Below the pieces are notes generated by a model. The model saw nothing but the letters and a program-made list of their open reading frames with translations. It searched no databases and was not told where the DNA came from. From Hypomesus transpacificus (Eukaryota > Chordata > Actinopteri > Osmeriformes > Osmeridae), in assembly GCF_021917145.1 (NCBI RefSeq), contig NC_061071.1:5594970-5658969 (forward strand): a DNA stretch of 64,000 nucleotides, given 5' to 3'. Every line of letters starts with the position of its first letter. The first letter of the stretch is position 1. The position numbers were made by a program, and so were the translations under genes. Shown here piece by piece: positions 1-23,661 of this stretch.

Positions 1-62
1 CTTGGCTTATTTATGTCTGTTTGTGGGCCTATTTAAGTGCGTGTGTATGTGTGTGTCTCCAG

Positions 63-1522
63 GGTGTGGTCAGGACTGTGGAGGCCTCAGACACCTCGAA
101 AATGGACGGACGTTCTTCCGGTATGGAGGTCTGTATGTGGCGTATCGCTGCGATCGGGGCTTTAAGCTCCATGGTTACCACACCAACAGCTGTGTGTCTG
201 GACACTGGAGCAGGGAGCCCCCTGTGTGTGTCGGTGAGTTCTGTGTGTGTGTGTGTGTGTGTGTGTGGGAGTGTGTGTGTCTGGGATTTGTGTCTGTCAC
301 AATAGATACACTGAACATATTCTGTGTGTGGTAGTTGAAGTTAGGCTGTCCCCTCACAGCATCAGGTTGCCCCCACCCTGGCCCTCTCCTTCACGGGGTC
401 TTCAGTGTCATTGAGAGAGGATCCTGGGTCATCTTTAGCTGTAACCTTGGTTACCGTCTCCACGGTCCCTCCCTGCTGTACTGTAAGGGGAGGAGCTGGA
501 ATCAAAGCAACCCCGTCTGCAAAGGTACAAACATCTTCTTTCCCTTCTGTGTGTATGTGTTTCGTGTACGTTTGTGTGTGTGTGTATGTGTATCCCTCAT
601 TGCAAAATGATATCCTAGAATCTATGCCTCTTGTTTACACAGCAGTCACCTATGTTCTATCTTTAGAAGAAAGGATATACAGTTTTACATTTGTTATTTT
701 TTGAATCTCTTCATATTTTTGGTGTTTGTTTCCTAGAGTTTGACATGATGACAACCTGGAAGCACTCACCTGACCACAGACTCCAGACTGGATCCAACAT
801 GGCTTCCAGGATGGCCCCTGGTCTCCTTGCTCCAGCTGCCCTGAAGGATCACCTGCGAACCCATCATGACATCATCACCAACACGGCCCCCAAGGAGGCT
901 GTCCTTTACCCCCCCCAGCTGGGTCACAACCTGCCCAAACACATCCAGACAAAACTCCAGTGAGGTTTTCACCAAATAAAAATAAAAGTGATTTACTATA
1001 TGTTTTTTCTTTTCATTAATATATATTTCTGAAGTAATTATGTATTAGATAGATTCTAAATCCTGTAATCAATCTCACTCTCAGATTTAATGAAGGGTTT
1101 GGACCCAAAGTCCATCTGAAGGACATGTCTGGATCCCTCTACAAGGCTTTAGGTGAGGAGAGGATTCGAACCCAAGACCTCTCGTCCAGTCAGAAGGAGC
1201 TGAGATCTGAGCTCAGCAGAAATAAAGGGGACAGAGGGTCCAGCAAGGAGGTCTGGAATGGAACCAATGTTCTTCTGAGTGGAATGGAATACGAAGAGAA
1301 CCAAAAGGAGACATTGTCCTTCTCATCACCACAACCATCATCACCAGCATCACCACCACCACCAACATCACCACCACCATCATCACCAGTATCACCACCA
1401 CCATCATCACCAGCATCACCACCACCATCATCACCAGCATCACCAGCATCACCACCACCATCATCATCATCACCATTATCATCATCACCACCATCATCAT
1501 CATCACCATCGTCACCACCCCC

Positions 1523-1554
<32 letters not shown>

Positions 1555-2367
1555 CATCACCATCGTCACCATCATCACCATCATCACCATCATCATCATC
1601 ATCATCACCAACATCACACTCTTTAGCACTACTGTCATCATCGTCATCTTCTGCAGCATCATCATCACTACCAGCATCACCCTCATCAGCTCCATCATCA
1701 TCACCAGTTTCATCATCAACAGCATCACTGTCCAAATCGCCCTCTCGTACAGCTGTAGAACAGAGAGTCGTGGAGGGGATAAAACTGACCCCCTTTGAGG
1801 CCAGCACTTCCCCCCCTCCCTCTCCCAAATCTTCTTTCCCTCCCTTTCCCTCCGTTCCATCTCCATCTCCCCCTCCCAACTTCCCCTCCTTTTCTGTCTT
1901 CTCCTCTCCATCTCCTCAGACCCCCACCGCCTCCAATCAGGGGCAGACTCCCAAACCGACCAATGAGACTGTCCCCACTTCTGTTGTCCCTCCCCTTGCT
2001 TCGCCCACCTCCCAAGTTCTGCTCCTCACCTCAACAGAACACCACCTGCCAAACCTCCCCTCTCGTCCGCCCAAGCGGATGACCTCTCACAGGCAACCCA
2101 TCTGCCCCTATCCCCCTGTGCCCAACCACGGAACCTTCTACTTCTGCAACGTGGCTCATCCCAGACCAGGGGAGTACAGGCACTACGTCCAGTACGCCTG
2201 CTACCCTGGTTACACCCTGGCCCACGGGGACGCACACAGCTACTGCCAGCAGGGGGCGAAGTGGAGCGGAGTTACTCCTGTCTGTCTGGGTGAGGAACTG
2301 TGTGTTTATATCTGTTTTGTTTCTCTCTTTTTTCTTTTTTTCTTTCTTTCTATCTTTCTTTCTTTCT

Positions 2368-2426
<59 letters not shown>

Positions 2427-5400
2427 TTTCTCTGTCTCTCTGAGTACCTCTGCCCTTCGTTCTCCTCTTCTTCACTGTCCCTCCACCACTCCATCCCAGT
2501 CTCTCCCTCTCTCTCCTGCTCTGCCCTGTTCCCAGGGTGTGATTCCCCCCATGGTTTGGACCCTGTACCTGCTGTAGAGAAGGAGATGTTTCTAGAAGGG
2601 TTTAATGGGGACAACAGGGTGTCTGGTTTTTTCATCATCTACCCCTGTGAGGTTAGAGCAGAGAGGACTGGGTAACACATCATCTCTCTCCCTGTGTCTG
2701 GGCTGATGTTTGTGCCAGCCGACATACACCTCAGTGTACATCATGAATAATAGTACAAGTATAGTAGTTCATACAGGATCTAAGAATGAAGCTGTGCTGA
2801 TATAAAGGGTTGTTTTCAGCAGTATCACAGTGGCATCACATTCATATACATTATGATATGTTCTTTTCCATTTTATAATATGGGCAATGCCATCTGATGT
2901 GATAGGTGTAAATCCTGCACATTTGTTACATATGTTTTCCAAGACTACATCTTTTCTGGTTATCTATTTTGGAGGCTTTCTCTGTAATTCAAGGGGGAGC
3001 CAATTGACCACTCCCCTCATATTGCATTATTTGGTGTTGCTCCGCTGGATGTTCCTCTGCTAACCAGGCAACTAATACTGTTCAAGTAGAAAAACACTTC
3101 CACCCACTAATTCTGGTGATTTTTGAATATGACTCGTTTTTATTTTTTCGGTGCAGGTCTGAAGGGTGGGTGGTCAGGGCAGGTTTAGGTCCTGGGTGCA
3201 GTTTGTACTTTGTATACTGTGAAAATCTTTCATTAAAAGACCGTGATTAAACTGACCCCTGACCCTACATGTGTCCCTCTCTCCCCAGCAGTGACCCCCT
3301 GCCTGATGAACAACGGCGGCTGTTCCCAGATGTGTTCGTCCCACCCCCTGCTCCAGCGCCATGCTCAGTGTCTCTGCAGGCCAGGCTTCACTTTGCTGGA
3401 GGACCAGCGAACCTGCAGAGGTCAGAGGTCACGGACCCTATGGTTAAACCTAGCCCAGATCCCAGCCCTAGTCCCAACCCTGGCCCTAGCCCTGACTCGA
3501 GCTCCGGTCCTAATCCTAGCCCGGTCACAGATGTAGCACTCTAGACCTTCCAGCTGCCTCACGTTCTCTAGACCCTCGCTTTCCTTGCTCCTTGCTAACA
3601 GTCCTCACAGTCAATCACATCTTCTCAGCTTTCACTCCCCCCTCCCCCCTCCAACCCCCAGGTCGTAACATTCCTCTCCTGGAACATCTTCCATGTAGCT
3701 GATCACAGACCACTCAGAGACACCAGTCCTCCATGCCCTTTAGTAGAGGCTGCAAAGTAGACATAGTTAATACTAGGGGTACTTGTGTTCCAGGCAGCCT
3801 ATCATTACCGTCAGCTCAGTCAAGCAGCCTGCAGCAGCAGTATAACTCATATGGCTGTTCTCTGACCCTGGACAGACAGATGATATCCAGCCAGACTTCT
3901 GAGGAAACATTAAACAGACAACTTCAACTTAGGTACTGAGCTAAAAAGAGGGAAAACTACAACCAGGAGGAATCGTTTGATTTCGTTTTGTTTCTATCAA
4001 AAAAGGAGGTATGTAGATGCAAGGGTGCCGCTTGGTTTCTGGACCCCAAATCACACCGGAAAGTATGGCAGTCTGACCTTGGCCAGGGCAGTTAGAATCC
4101 TCCTAAATCCTCCCCCCCCCCCCCCCCTGTGAGGTCGCCTGTGGGTAGACGAGACAAGTTCAAGGTGAGAAACATCACGCGACAGATAAATAAACATGGG
4201 CCAGCTCTTCGGGAGTCTCTGCAGGAAGTCTGGTCTTTCGGCAGGAAGAACGCCCTGCTCTCTCGGGTGACATCAACACAGACAGCTTCTAGCTTCATCC
4301 TGAGAAGTTTTCCACCCATTACAGCTCCCTCTACAAAACAGATGTTTTCTGACTGTCAGCCCTCCTCTGTCTCCCCTTAAGGAAGGAAGAGGGGAGAAGG
4401 GAAGGAAGGAAGGAGGAGAGGAGGGGAAGGGAAGGGAGGAGAAGGAATCTGCTCCTTTCATTTCCAGGCTTGGCTGAAAAGTTTGACTATACTGCTTATT
4501 TGTGTGTGTGTGTTTGTATGTGTGTGTGTGTGTGTTTGTATGTGTGTGTGCAGATATAAATGAGTGTGAGGAGAGCCCGCGGCGGTGCCAGCAGGTGTGT
4601 GTCAACACCCTGGGTTCCTCCAGGTGCAGCTGCTCTCCTGGGTTCCAGCTGGCCGCAGATGGGACCTCCTGCAGAGGTCAAGTCTTCCTCTCCTACCCTC
4701 CTCCTCTCCCTCCATCCTCCTCTCTCAGCCCACCCCTCCTCCTCCTCCTTGAAGTTCTCCCTGTATCCCACCATCCTTCTCTCTCTCTCTTTCTCTCTCT
4801 CTCTCTCGGGTTTCTCTCTTTCCCTCCAGCTTCCTCCTCTCTTGCTTTCTTAGACCCCCCCCCCCCCTGCTCTACCCTCCTCCTCTCCAGGCTCTGGGGA
4901 CAGACGTTTCAATCATCCAGTCATCCACTCCTTCCCTCTCCAGATGTGGACGAATGTCTGCTTCCCATGGGTGTGACCAGCTGTGTGTTTGGCTGTGCCA
5001 ACACGCCAGGAAGCTTTCTCTGCCAGTGTCCACCTGGGTACACCATGAATGCCACCCAACGACACTGCCAAGGTCAGGAAATCCATGACTGTCTGACTGA
5101 CTGAACAGTGGGCGGATTGATTGGCTGGCAGACTGGTGATTGACATGTGCGTCTCCAGACCTGGACGAGTGCTCGGGCCATCCGGGAGGCGGGCCCTGTG
5201 CGGGGCAGTGCCACAACTCCCCAGGGTCCTACCGCTGCTCCTGCCCCCATGGGCACGCCCTGGCGGGGGACGGGCGTGGCTGCATCGCCCGGTGCCCACC
5301 GGGCTTCCGCTCACACACCTCCACCCCGACGCCACCGAACGGGAGGAGAGACGGGTGCGTAGGTAGGACTGACAGATGTGCCTCGATCGTAAGGATCCTG

Positions 5401-6131
5401 GTTGTCCCCGTTTATCCTCATCATAACCAAAACCATGTCGATTTTGATCGCGGGTGTTTTTATCATCGGTGTTGAGTTGATCTTCATTGGACCTGATTTG
5501 TACACCGACACATTTGACCAAAGGTTATTTTAGTGCCCATGGACACCTAAGAGGATCGATGCTCTCGTCCTGTTTGTCTCCCTCTCTCCGTCAGACGTAG
5601 ACGAGTGTGTGGAGGTGATCGACGGGCGGAGGGGCGGGTGTGAGTGGAGGTGTGTGAACCTCCCCGGGTCCTATCACTGTATCTGCCCCAGAGGATACAC
5701 ACTACACGCAGTCCACTGCAGGGGTGAGCAGCAGCTTTGATAACTCTCTTTCTCTTTTTCTCTCTCTCTTTTTCTCTTTCTCTCTCCCTCCCTCTTTCTT
5801 TCTCTCTGCTCCTCCCCCCCTCCCTCCCTCTCCTTATCTCTCTCTCTCTCTCCCACACACACACACAATATCTTTAATTCGCTCATGTCACAGTACATCA
5901 GCGTCGGTGAACAAGATCTGGTGTATGCGCCAAAGGGACTTTCTACAACCTTCCTCTCCCCCCCCCCCCCCCCTCCTCCTCGCAGATGTTAACGAGTGTG
6001 CCCGTAGCAACGGGGGCTGCTCTCACCTGTGTGTGAACCATCGGGGGGGCCACAGGTGCGCCTGCCCCCCCTCACATCGCCTCTCCCCCTTCAGCAACAA
6101 GAAGTGCCTGCCCACGAACACGCGGTCCTAA
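63..6131 (+). CDS. Sushi (CCP) and EGF-like domain extracellular protein, 3' part of gene
   Basis: Eleven exons in consistent phase: 63-233, 366-524, 737-959, 1085-2289, 2536-2646, 3289-3420, 4554-4676, 4944-5072, 5159-5362, 5595-5723, 5986-6131 (stop). About 910 residues lie in the window; the 5' end is outside, since exon 63 follows an acceptor. Exons 1 and 2 each encode a CCP module with the usual Cys and Trp positions. Exon 4 is a very long Ser/Pro-rich segment ending in a third CCP. The next exon encodes 37 residues I do not recognise. Six EGF modules follow; the last five start D-x-D/N-E-C, the calcium-binding EGF pattern. Nearly all junctions are phase 1, typical of shuffled extracellular modules. 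A poly(A) signal AATAAA lies at 6619-6624. Family knowledge suggests a secreted or matrix protein; fibulin-like or SVEP1-like proteins are possible relatives, but I cannot name it. The weakest exons are 737-959 and 2536-2646. Confidence 0.75.
1318..1630 (+). repeat. Imperfect (TCA)n/(CCA)n trinucleotide repeat inside a coding exon
   Basis: About 300 bp of TCA/CCA triplets with occasional interruptions. In the reading frame fixed by both flanking splice sites it encodes almost only Ser and Pro. The other + frames would read His-rich, and the complement reads Asp- or Met-rich. The run lies within the 1085-2289 exon, upstream of its CCP module, and is likely to vary in length between alleles. 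Confidence 0.9.
2341..2424 (+). repeat. (TTTC)n then (CT)n microsatellite
   Basis: Pyrimidine-only simple repeat just after the donor of the third CCP exon (2289). It is intronic and gives artefactual Ser/Leu-rich open frames on both strands. Confidence 0.9.
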
Positions 6132-7370
6132 CGCGTGTGCGGTTGTGTTTGTGTGTGTAGTGTTTGTCAAGGACAACTCAGGACACTTCATTAGTGTGGT
6201 AGTATGAATGAAGTACTCCCTTTTAATGAGCGATACTGGTTTAAACGTTAAAGAATATGCAAGATTATGCATAGAAAGAACACAAAGGTTTTCAACCTTG
6301 AACATGACACAACTTTGAGTGTAAAATAATCGACAGGTTTAAAACCTCCAATAATGCAGGTTTTCAACCTGGGAGAATTTCATTTTAAAACTTGAAACGG
6401 ACAGGTTTTAGACCTGAAACAATACCCAAGTTCGACCAAAGTGCAGAATGATTAAGAATGAACCATCATAAAAATGTATCACGGACAAACAAACAGGTAC
6501 AAGATAAACACCTTATTCCTCATGTTCCTGATCACTCTAATGGTCCACAGAATACAATAATAACTTTCTATATATTAATATATTTAGTGTATGATAAAGA
6601 CAACTCTTTTGTAACAAAATAAAGGTCTAAAACTGTATTCTTGCCTCCAGGTTTTCCCTTCTTATAATCCACAGGGATGAACCACTTTCTCGACTCACGG
6701 AAATAGAACCTCTGTCATCAAACAGACTCTCCTATCTCGCAGTCATGGCACTACATCTGAAAAACAGCTCAGGATTGTCTCTACCATGTCAATGATGGAT
6801 GTGACACTATAACATATAGGAAAACAGACTATTAACAGCTACAAAGACCACTTTAACGATTAAAAACAGATCCAGTTACGCGAAGCTCTATCATAGACTG
6901 ATGTCTTCCACATCACAGGCACAATGTAGGTGTTAGACTATAACCAACTCCAGATGGCTGAATGGGACCCAGTTAGATTAAGGAATATATTAGGAAAATG
7001 TATAAGTATATGACACTGCTGGTATTAAATTGCAATAGAATTGAACATACCATAACCAAATGTACGTATATCAATCTCACATAACATGCATGGTCTGAAA
7101 GTCATGAATACACAGACTTGACATGCTTCTTACTGAGATGCAATAGTAAGAGTGACATGACAAGAAACTAACCTGCATGCCCCAGACATCAGACCATCTA
7201 ACACGCACACTTGAATACATGCAGAAATGATGCAGACAGGAAACCGAAACAGGTCCAGGAATCAATGACTAAGTGCCTTTTCTTTTTTTTTGTGGTTCAT
7301 GTTGTTTTAATTTGTAACTTGTATAACTGCATGCTCTTATGGGTCTTCCCTTTTGGCACTTTTTTACAAT
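6132..7370. other. 3' UTR of the sushi/EGF gene and intergenic DNA
   Basis: 6132 to about 6640 is probably 3' UTR, ending at AATAAA 6619-6624. The rest to 7370 is AT-rich unique sequence in which I see no exon, RNA gene or clear repeat. Confidence 0.5.
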
Positions 7371-7440
7371 TTTGTAAAGCTCTCTCTTGGAAGTCGCTTT
7401 GGATAAAAGCGTCTGCTAAATGCATAAATGTAAATGTAAT
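7371..7440 (+). repeat. Teleost SINE/LINE 3' tail fragment, forward orientation
   Basis: Ends in the motif GTCGCTTTGGATAAAAGCGT followed by CTGCTAAATG and a run of short TAAATG units. The same motif occurs reversed at 7621-7675 and 12812-12871. It matches the conserved 3' tail shared by many dispersed fish retroposons; family naming is from memory, not from a search. Confidence 0.65.
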
Positions 7441-7620
7441 AAGTAGCTATGCATGTTAGATGTCTGTAGCAAACCAGACAGGAATGACATGTTAAGATTG
7501 AAGGTCAATGATGCGTCTCAGTACAGAACACCCTGACACGCCTGACCTAACGTTCACCATCAAATAACAGCTCGAGTCACAGTTGCAAAGTTGAAACAGA
7601 GACGTGAGCAGAGATGAACC

Positions 7621-7675
7621 ATTACATTTACATTTACATTTATTCATTTAGCAGACGCTTTTATCCAAAGCGACC
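7621..7675 (-). repeat. SINE/LINE 3' tail fragment, reverse orientation
   Basis: Reverse complement of the same tail motif (TAGCAGACGCTTTTATCCAA on +), preceded by ACATTT repeats. With the 7371-7440 copy it makes an inverted pair about 180 bp apart. No tRNA-like head is visible. Confidence 0.65.
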
Positions 7676-7765
7676 GAACCAAGTCCCTTACAAAGTCTAC
7701 AGTATGCTGTAATTATGTCTTTCCCTCCTGTCCCTTCACCCAATTCAAACAAACCCATACTAGTT

Positions 7766-7922
7766 TCCTTCCTTCCCTCCTTCCTTCCTTCCTTCCTTCC
7801 TTCCTTCCTTCCTTCCTTCCTTCCTTCCTTCCTTCCTTCCTTCCTTCCTTCCTTCACTCCCTCCCTCCCTCCCTCCCTCCATCCCTCCATCCCTCCATCC
7901 TTCCATCCTTCCATCCTTCCCC
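7766..7922. repeat. (TTCC)n tetranucleotide microsatellite grading into (CTCC)n and (ATCC)n
   Basis: More than 30 tandem four-base units, starting as pure TTCC and changing to CTCC and then ATCC variants. Long open frames across it on both strands are repeat artefacts. Confidence 0.95.
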
Positions 7923-8038
7923 TCCTCCCCCCCACCTGCCTCTCTACACTGAGCACCAGATATCTACATCCTATGGAAATGTTCCCCAGACAGGTATCCC
8001 TGTCCCAGGTGGAGTGAGGTATATCACCCCGCTCTGCT

Positions 8039-19521
<11,483 letters not shown>

Positions 19522-20540
19522 CGTCTTAGCGGCTGGTTTCCTGGGAAGCAACCTGAACAGTAGTGCACTTAAGAGTCTGTACATCTGTCACACCAGCTAC
19601 GCTTTTCAATAACAGCAACATGGGAGTTGCTTAATTCTACATTCCACTGTACACATACTGTAGCTAGTAGCAAGCCTATCTCGATGTTTTTTTAAAACAT
19701 AGCCTACCGGTTGGGAATCCATCATTTCAACTGCAATCGGCTAATGCTACTGTAGATTGGCTAGCAAGTAACATCCCAGTTTAGAGCTTCGTCCCAGCTG
19801 AGCTAAACCAGCCGCTGAGCACTACCCCTGCAAATCCGGGTTGCTTGAAGGCTCGTATTGTTGTTTTGCACTTGCAGAGTGACAGTGAGATGTGATACAA
19901 ACTACCGTTGAAGGTCTTCCATTGCGGAAGTGATGATAGCGCTCTGGCGCGGTCCAATAGCGATATTACCACATAACTGCCATTTAGTATTCCAGAAAAC
20001 AAATGGTTGCATGTCTATTACAGTACAGTACGTAACACATACCAGAATGTCCTACAACATCTGGTAGTATTTTGAAGCATGCTTTTTTTTAGTTATTATG
20101 ATTGATAAGGGGTAAATGTAGCCGCATTTTGAAGCATGCTTTTTTAGTTATTCTGATTGATAAGGGGTCAATGTAGCCGATGCATGCTTCATTGTAACAT
20201 TGCCGAATTTGTAGGCCTACTAAGGGCACTAAACGTATAAGAACACTCAAAATAATATCGTTTGTTTTGCTCTGTGTCTGTCCATTATTATGACAAGCAA
20301 CGAACAAACTTGAACTGGAATCTACTTTCTTTTTGTTTGTTAGTTTTTAGCTCCTTAAACAATTCGGAAATGTTGTTGACTGTGTTTCTTGTTTCTGCCA
20401 TCGCCAAGACTCCCATTGACATTCTCCCCTCGCCGTAAATAAAGGATGGAGTAACGGAATTTCTCCGCCTATCAGAGTCCCTGACAGTAAACCTTTCGAC
20501 CAATGGCAAAACAACTAACTACATCATTCGTTCCCCTCAC
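19522..20540. promoter_or_regulatory. Head-to-head interval between phka2 and ap1s2
   Basis: About 1 kb of non-coding DNA between the phka2 start codon and the presumed ap1s2 first exon. It should contain the promoters of both genes. No TATA box or other element can be assigned with confidence. A tandem duplication is at 20069-20179. Confidence 0.35.
20069..20179. repeat. Two-copy tandem duplication of about 56 bp
   Basis: Copy one starts ATTTTGAAGCATGC at 20069 and copy two at 20126. Both end GGGGTAAATGTAGCCG or GGGGTCAATGTAGCCG. They differ by only a few bases, so the duplication is recent. It lies in the phka2/ap1s2 head-to-head interval. Confidence 0.9.
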
Positions 20541-20647
20541 CACGTACACTAGTGTGCGACGAAAGGACGTGTTAAAACAGAAAAACATTCTAAATTGGAT
20601 ATAAACAACCACTATTCCAGTGTGTGGATTCGCAGAAAATCTACAAG
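20540..20647 (+). other. ap1s2: Candidate untranslated first exon of ap1s2
   Basis: Sequence ending ATCTACAAG followed by the donor GTAAGA at 20648. The ap1s2 ATG sits exactly at the start of the next exon (21257, after CCCAG), so a non-coding first exon upstream is needed. The transcription start is not determined. Confidence 0.4.
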
Positions 20648-21256
20648 GTAAGATTCCCGAAGCATTGTTTGAATAGTAATAAATCGGTCAATGTCAGACT
20701 GCAAAGAAAAGCGCTGTATGCGCTGGCGATGATGTGCCCGAGCCATTATTGAAAGTGTTTGCATCCTGTGTTTAGACTCTACCCAAGATTCGATGTATTC
20801 TCACATCAAGATGAAACTGTTGCGAAAAATATGAAGACACTGCTTCCTGAGGCAGTTTCAACATTATTGCATTCAATGAATTAAACATGTTAGCGGCCGC
20901 GCAGATGTGAAGGTTGATTGTAGATTACAGGACGGCAATCAAACAACCGTGAAGTTTGTAACTGGAACAGGTGATTCGTATGCGAACATGCGAACTTCGT
21001 ACACCAGTCATTGTTGGATTAAGAAACGGGTATAACCCCACCCACGTCCTTCTGCATCTCTGCCTGTCTCTTATTCGCTTACTCTTCCTCGCTTACTTTC
21101 TCCACACCCATCGTGGATGGGCTTCCTCCTTCCTATCACATCTCTGGCTTTCTGTTCCTCATTTCTTTACTTCTCACATCCTCTCCCTCTCCTACATTCA
21201 TCCTCTCTCATTCTCTCCTATCCCTCTCCCCATCCCTCCACCATCATCGCTCCCAG

Positions 21257-23661
21257 ATGCAGTTTATGCTGCTGTTCAGCCGACAGGGGAAGCTGCGTCT
21301 GCAGAAGTGGTACGTTCCTCTGTCGGACAAGGAGAGGAAGAAGATCTCCAGAGACCTGGTCCAGACAATCCTGGCCAGGAAGCCCAAGATGTGCAGCTTC
21401 CTGGAGTGGAGGGACCTAAAGATCGTCTACAAGAGGTCAGGGTTGGGCTCAGGCCCGGTTGATGCATGTACATGAGGAGGCTGATAGTCTCACTCCCAGA
21501 TCTCCCCCTTTTTTCACCTCTCTCAGTTGGATTCTTTCTCCCCTTTCCCTCCAACCCCCTTGTCCTCCATCTAACTCCTCCCCCTTCCCCCTCCCTGTGT
21601 TGCAGGTACGCCAGCCTTTACTTCTGCTGTGCGGTGGAGGACCAGGACAATGAGTTGATCACCCTGGAGATCATTCATAGATATGTGGAGCTGCTGGACA
21701 AGTACTTTGGCAGCGTGAGTCCTCCCGTGTTGACGCCTCAGTCAGTTTCTGCCCTCTGGGAAGCCTTGAAAGACTGGACTTGGAACTATTTCGCCTCACG
21801 CCACATCAGTAGCCTTGCTATTGTTGCACTGTAGTTGAGATTATTAATGTTGCGCTGCGCCGGGTAGCTGCGACGTGGCTACTTTGCACTGTGCCTTGTA
21901 AATACAGACCGTTTCTTGACTCAGACCGCGGAATGCTGTTAGAACTGGGCACTTCTGATCCTTGATATTCTGCTGGACTTTCTATATGCACTTTTCGTAT
22001 GTCGTTTTGAGTGGAATGTAAATATAATCAAAGCACTTAGTATCACAGTGGGTCAGCCTTTTCCTCGATGCGACTGTCGGGGTTTATTCAAATGATAACC
22101 TCTCACCCCCCCCCCCCCCTTCTCTCTTCCCAAACCCCCCTTTCCCTCCTTCACAGGTGTGTGAGCTGGACATCATCTTCAACTTTGAGAAGGCCTACTT
22201 CATCCTGGATGAGTTTCTGCTCGGGGGGGAGGCCCAGGAGACTTCCAAGAAGAACGTGCTGAAGGCCATCGAGCAGGCCGACCTGCTGCAGGAGGTAGGG
22301 GGTCGGGATCTGCCCCACCTAACTCCCCCTGACTAACTGCCCCGGTCCGTCTGCCCCAATCTCTCGGCCCTAGTCTAGCTGCCCTGGTCTAGCTACCCCA
22401 GGCAAACTGCCCCAGCTCTCTCTTCTCCAAAACCCAGGAAGGAGAAGCTGGTGTTGGGAATATTTAGTTACATCTAGGCTGGCTTGCAGGGAACACTACA
22501 GTTTAAGCCGTAGCCTTGTTTGTACAGCTAAACAGCCATTGTGCGCACTGGGTTTTATACAATCCTTTCTTTCTAACTCTGTAAAGACCAGACTGTGTCA
22601 ATGCCAGAGTGCTCAGTCTAGACTAGAGAAAACGGCACTCGATTGGCTGGGCGAGGCATGCTGACCTCTTATTGGCTCCCTCCACATCCAGTTTCCAACT
22701 GTCATGAGTAGCAGGGATATCATACGTACAACAGACTGGCCTAGTGTTCAGAAACAGACTGTCAGCCTATCCTCGCCTCTGTATTGCTCAGAACATACAC
22801 TCTAAACTCTATTGAACACTATTGTATTCAAACAGTGCTTTTCTTTCCTTTGTGCTTAACCTTGCTAGGATGCCAAAGTAAGTGCTGTTGTTGTCCCATT
22901 TGAATGCTATGCCATGTCCATGTCACGGTCGGATAGTTCTCTTAAACTAAGAAGGCCAAGATGTTTAGAATGACTCCGGCACCTGATGCTCGCTGTGCAC
23001 TTCTACATCGAGGGTATTTAGCGTGTTCGCGGCGTGGTTTTGAGCTAGGGGGGAGCGCGAAGCGTCCTTCATCTTCATTAGACACCTGCACTGTAACTGT
23101 TGGTTTCCCACTCCTCTAAAGACGTGGCGTAGCCCGCCTATGTACACCCACTCGTTGTTCACTACTCACTTGTACCACTTTGACGTGGGTCATATGGGAC
23201 TGTGTGCTGACACGGTATGCTGACGCTGTTGAATACTTGGAGCATGCCATGAAAGAAGTGAATCTGTCTCAGAAGCGCACGCTCGGATGCAAATCAAACG
23301 CACCACAGTTACTGTCAAGTCACATTATTAAGGAAACCGATGAGTGTATTGGATCGATCTGAGGTATGGCAAAGAACCCAGTACAATTCTGGATATAGCA
23401 ACTATATGCCCCTTTCTTTGGGGAAACGATTGATTTGCTACAGTAGTATTCTATTGTTCATTCCTTCCTAGTACTATTCTTGCGTAGCATTCTGAGTGTT
23501 GTGCGTAACCGTGCTTGGTGTGTTTATGCTGCAGGCTGAGACGTGTACTGGCCCTGTGTTCTGCTTCGCCTGTTCTGCCTCACCTGTTCTGCCTCTGCTG
23601 TCTCTCTCTGTAGGAAGCCGAGGCTCCGCGAAGCGTCCTGGAGGAGATTGGACTGACATAG
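21257..23661 (+). CDS. ap1s2: AP-1 complex subunit sigma-2
   Basis: Small (sigma) subunit of the heterotetrameric AP-1 adaptor, which sorts cargo into clathrin coats at the trans-Golgi network and endosomes. Coding exons 21257-21435, 21606-21714, 22157-22294 and 23614-23661 give 157 residues, the normal size. The protein begins [20 protein letters not shown], contains [20 protein letters not shown] and ends [11 protein letters not shown], all features of the longin-fold sigma-1 family. IEQADLLQE, then [15 protein letters not shown], matches sigma-1B (AP1S2) best. The start is fixed by family N-terminus identity. The 3' UTR runs to AATAAA at 24671-24676. A candidate 9-nt alternative exon lies at 22869-22877. 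Its neighbour zrsr2 is also the human neighbour. Confidence 0.97.
22295..23613 (+). other. ap1s2: Last intron of ap1s2
   Basis: 1.3-kb intron of otherwise unique sequence. Apart from the microexon candidate, no exon or transposon is recognisable. Confidence 0.5.
22869..22877 (+). other. ap1s2: Candidate 9-nt microexon of ap1s2 (Asp-Ala-Lys)
   Basis: GATGCCAAA is bounded by a pyrimidine-rich tract ending TTGCTAG and by a perfect GTAAGT donor. It is phase 0 on both sides, like the junction it would enter (22294 to 23614), and would insert Asp-Ala-Lys between LLQE and EAEAPRS. Inclusion is inferred, not shown. Confidence 0.6.

Noticed and set aside
1190-1911. Minus-strand open frames rich in Asp or Met
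   Set aside because: They are the complement of the (TCA)n Ser/Pro coding exon, whose + frame is fixed by splice phases on both sides.
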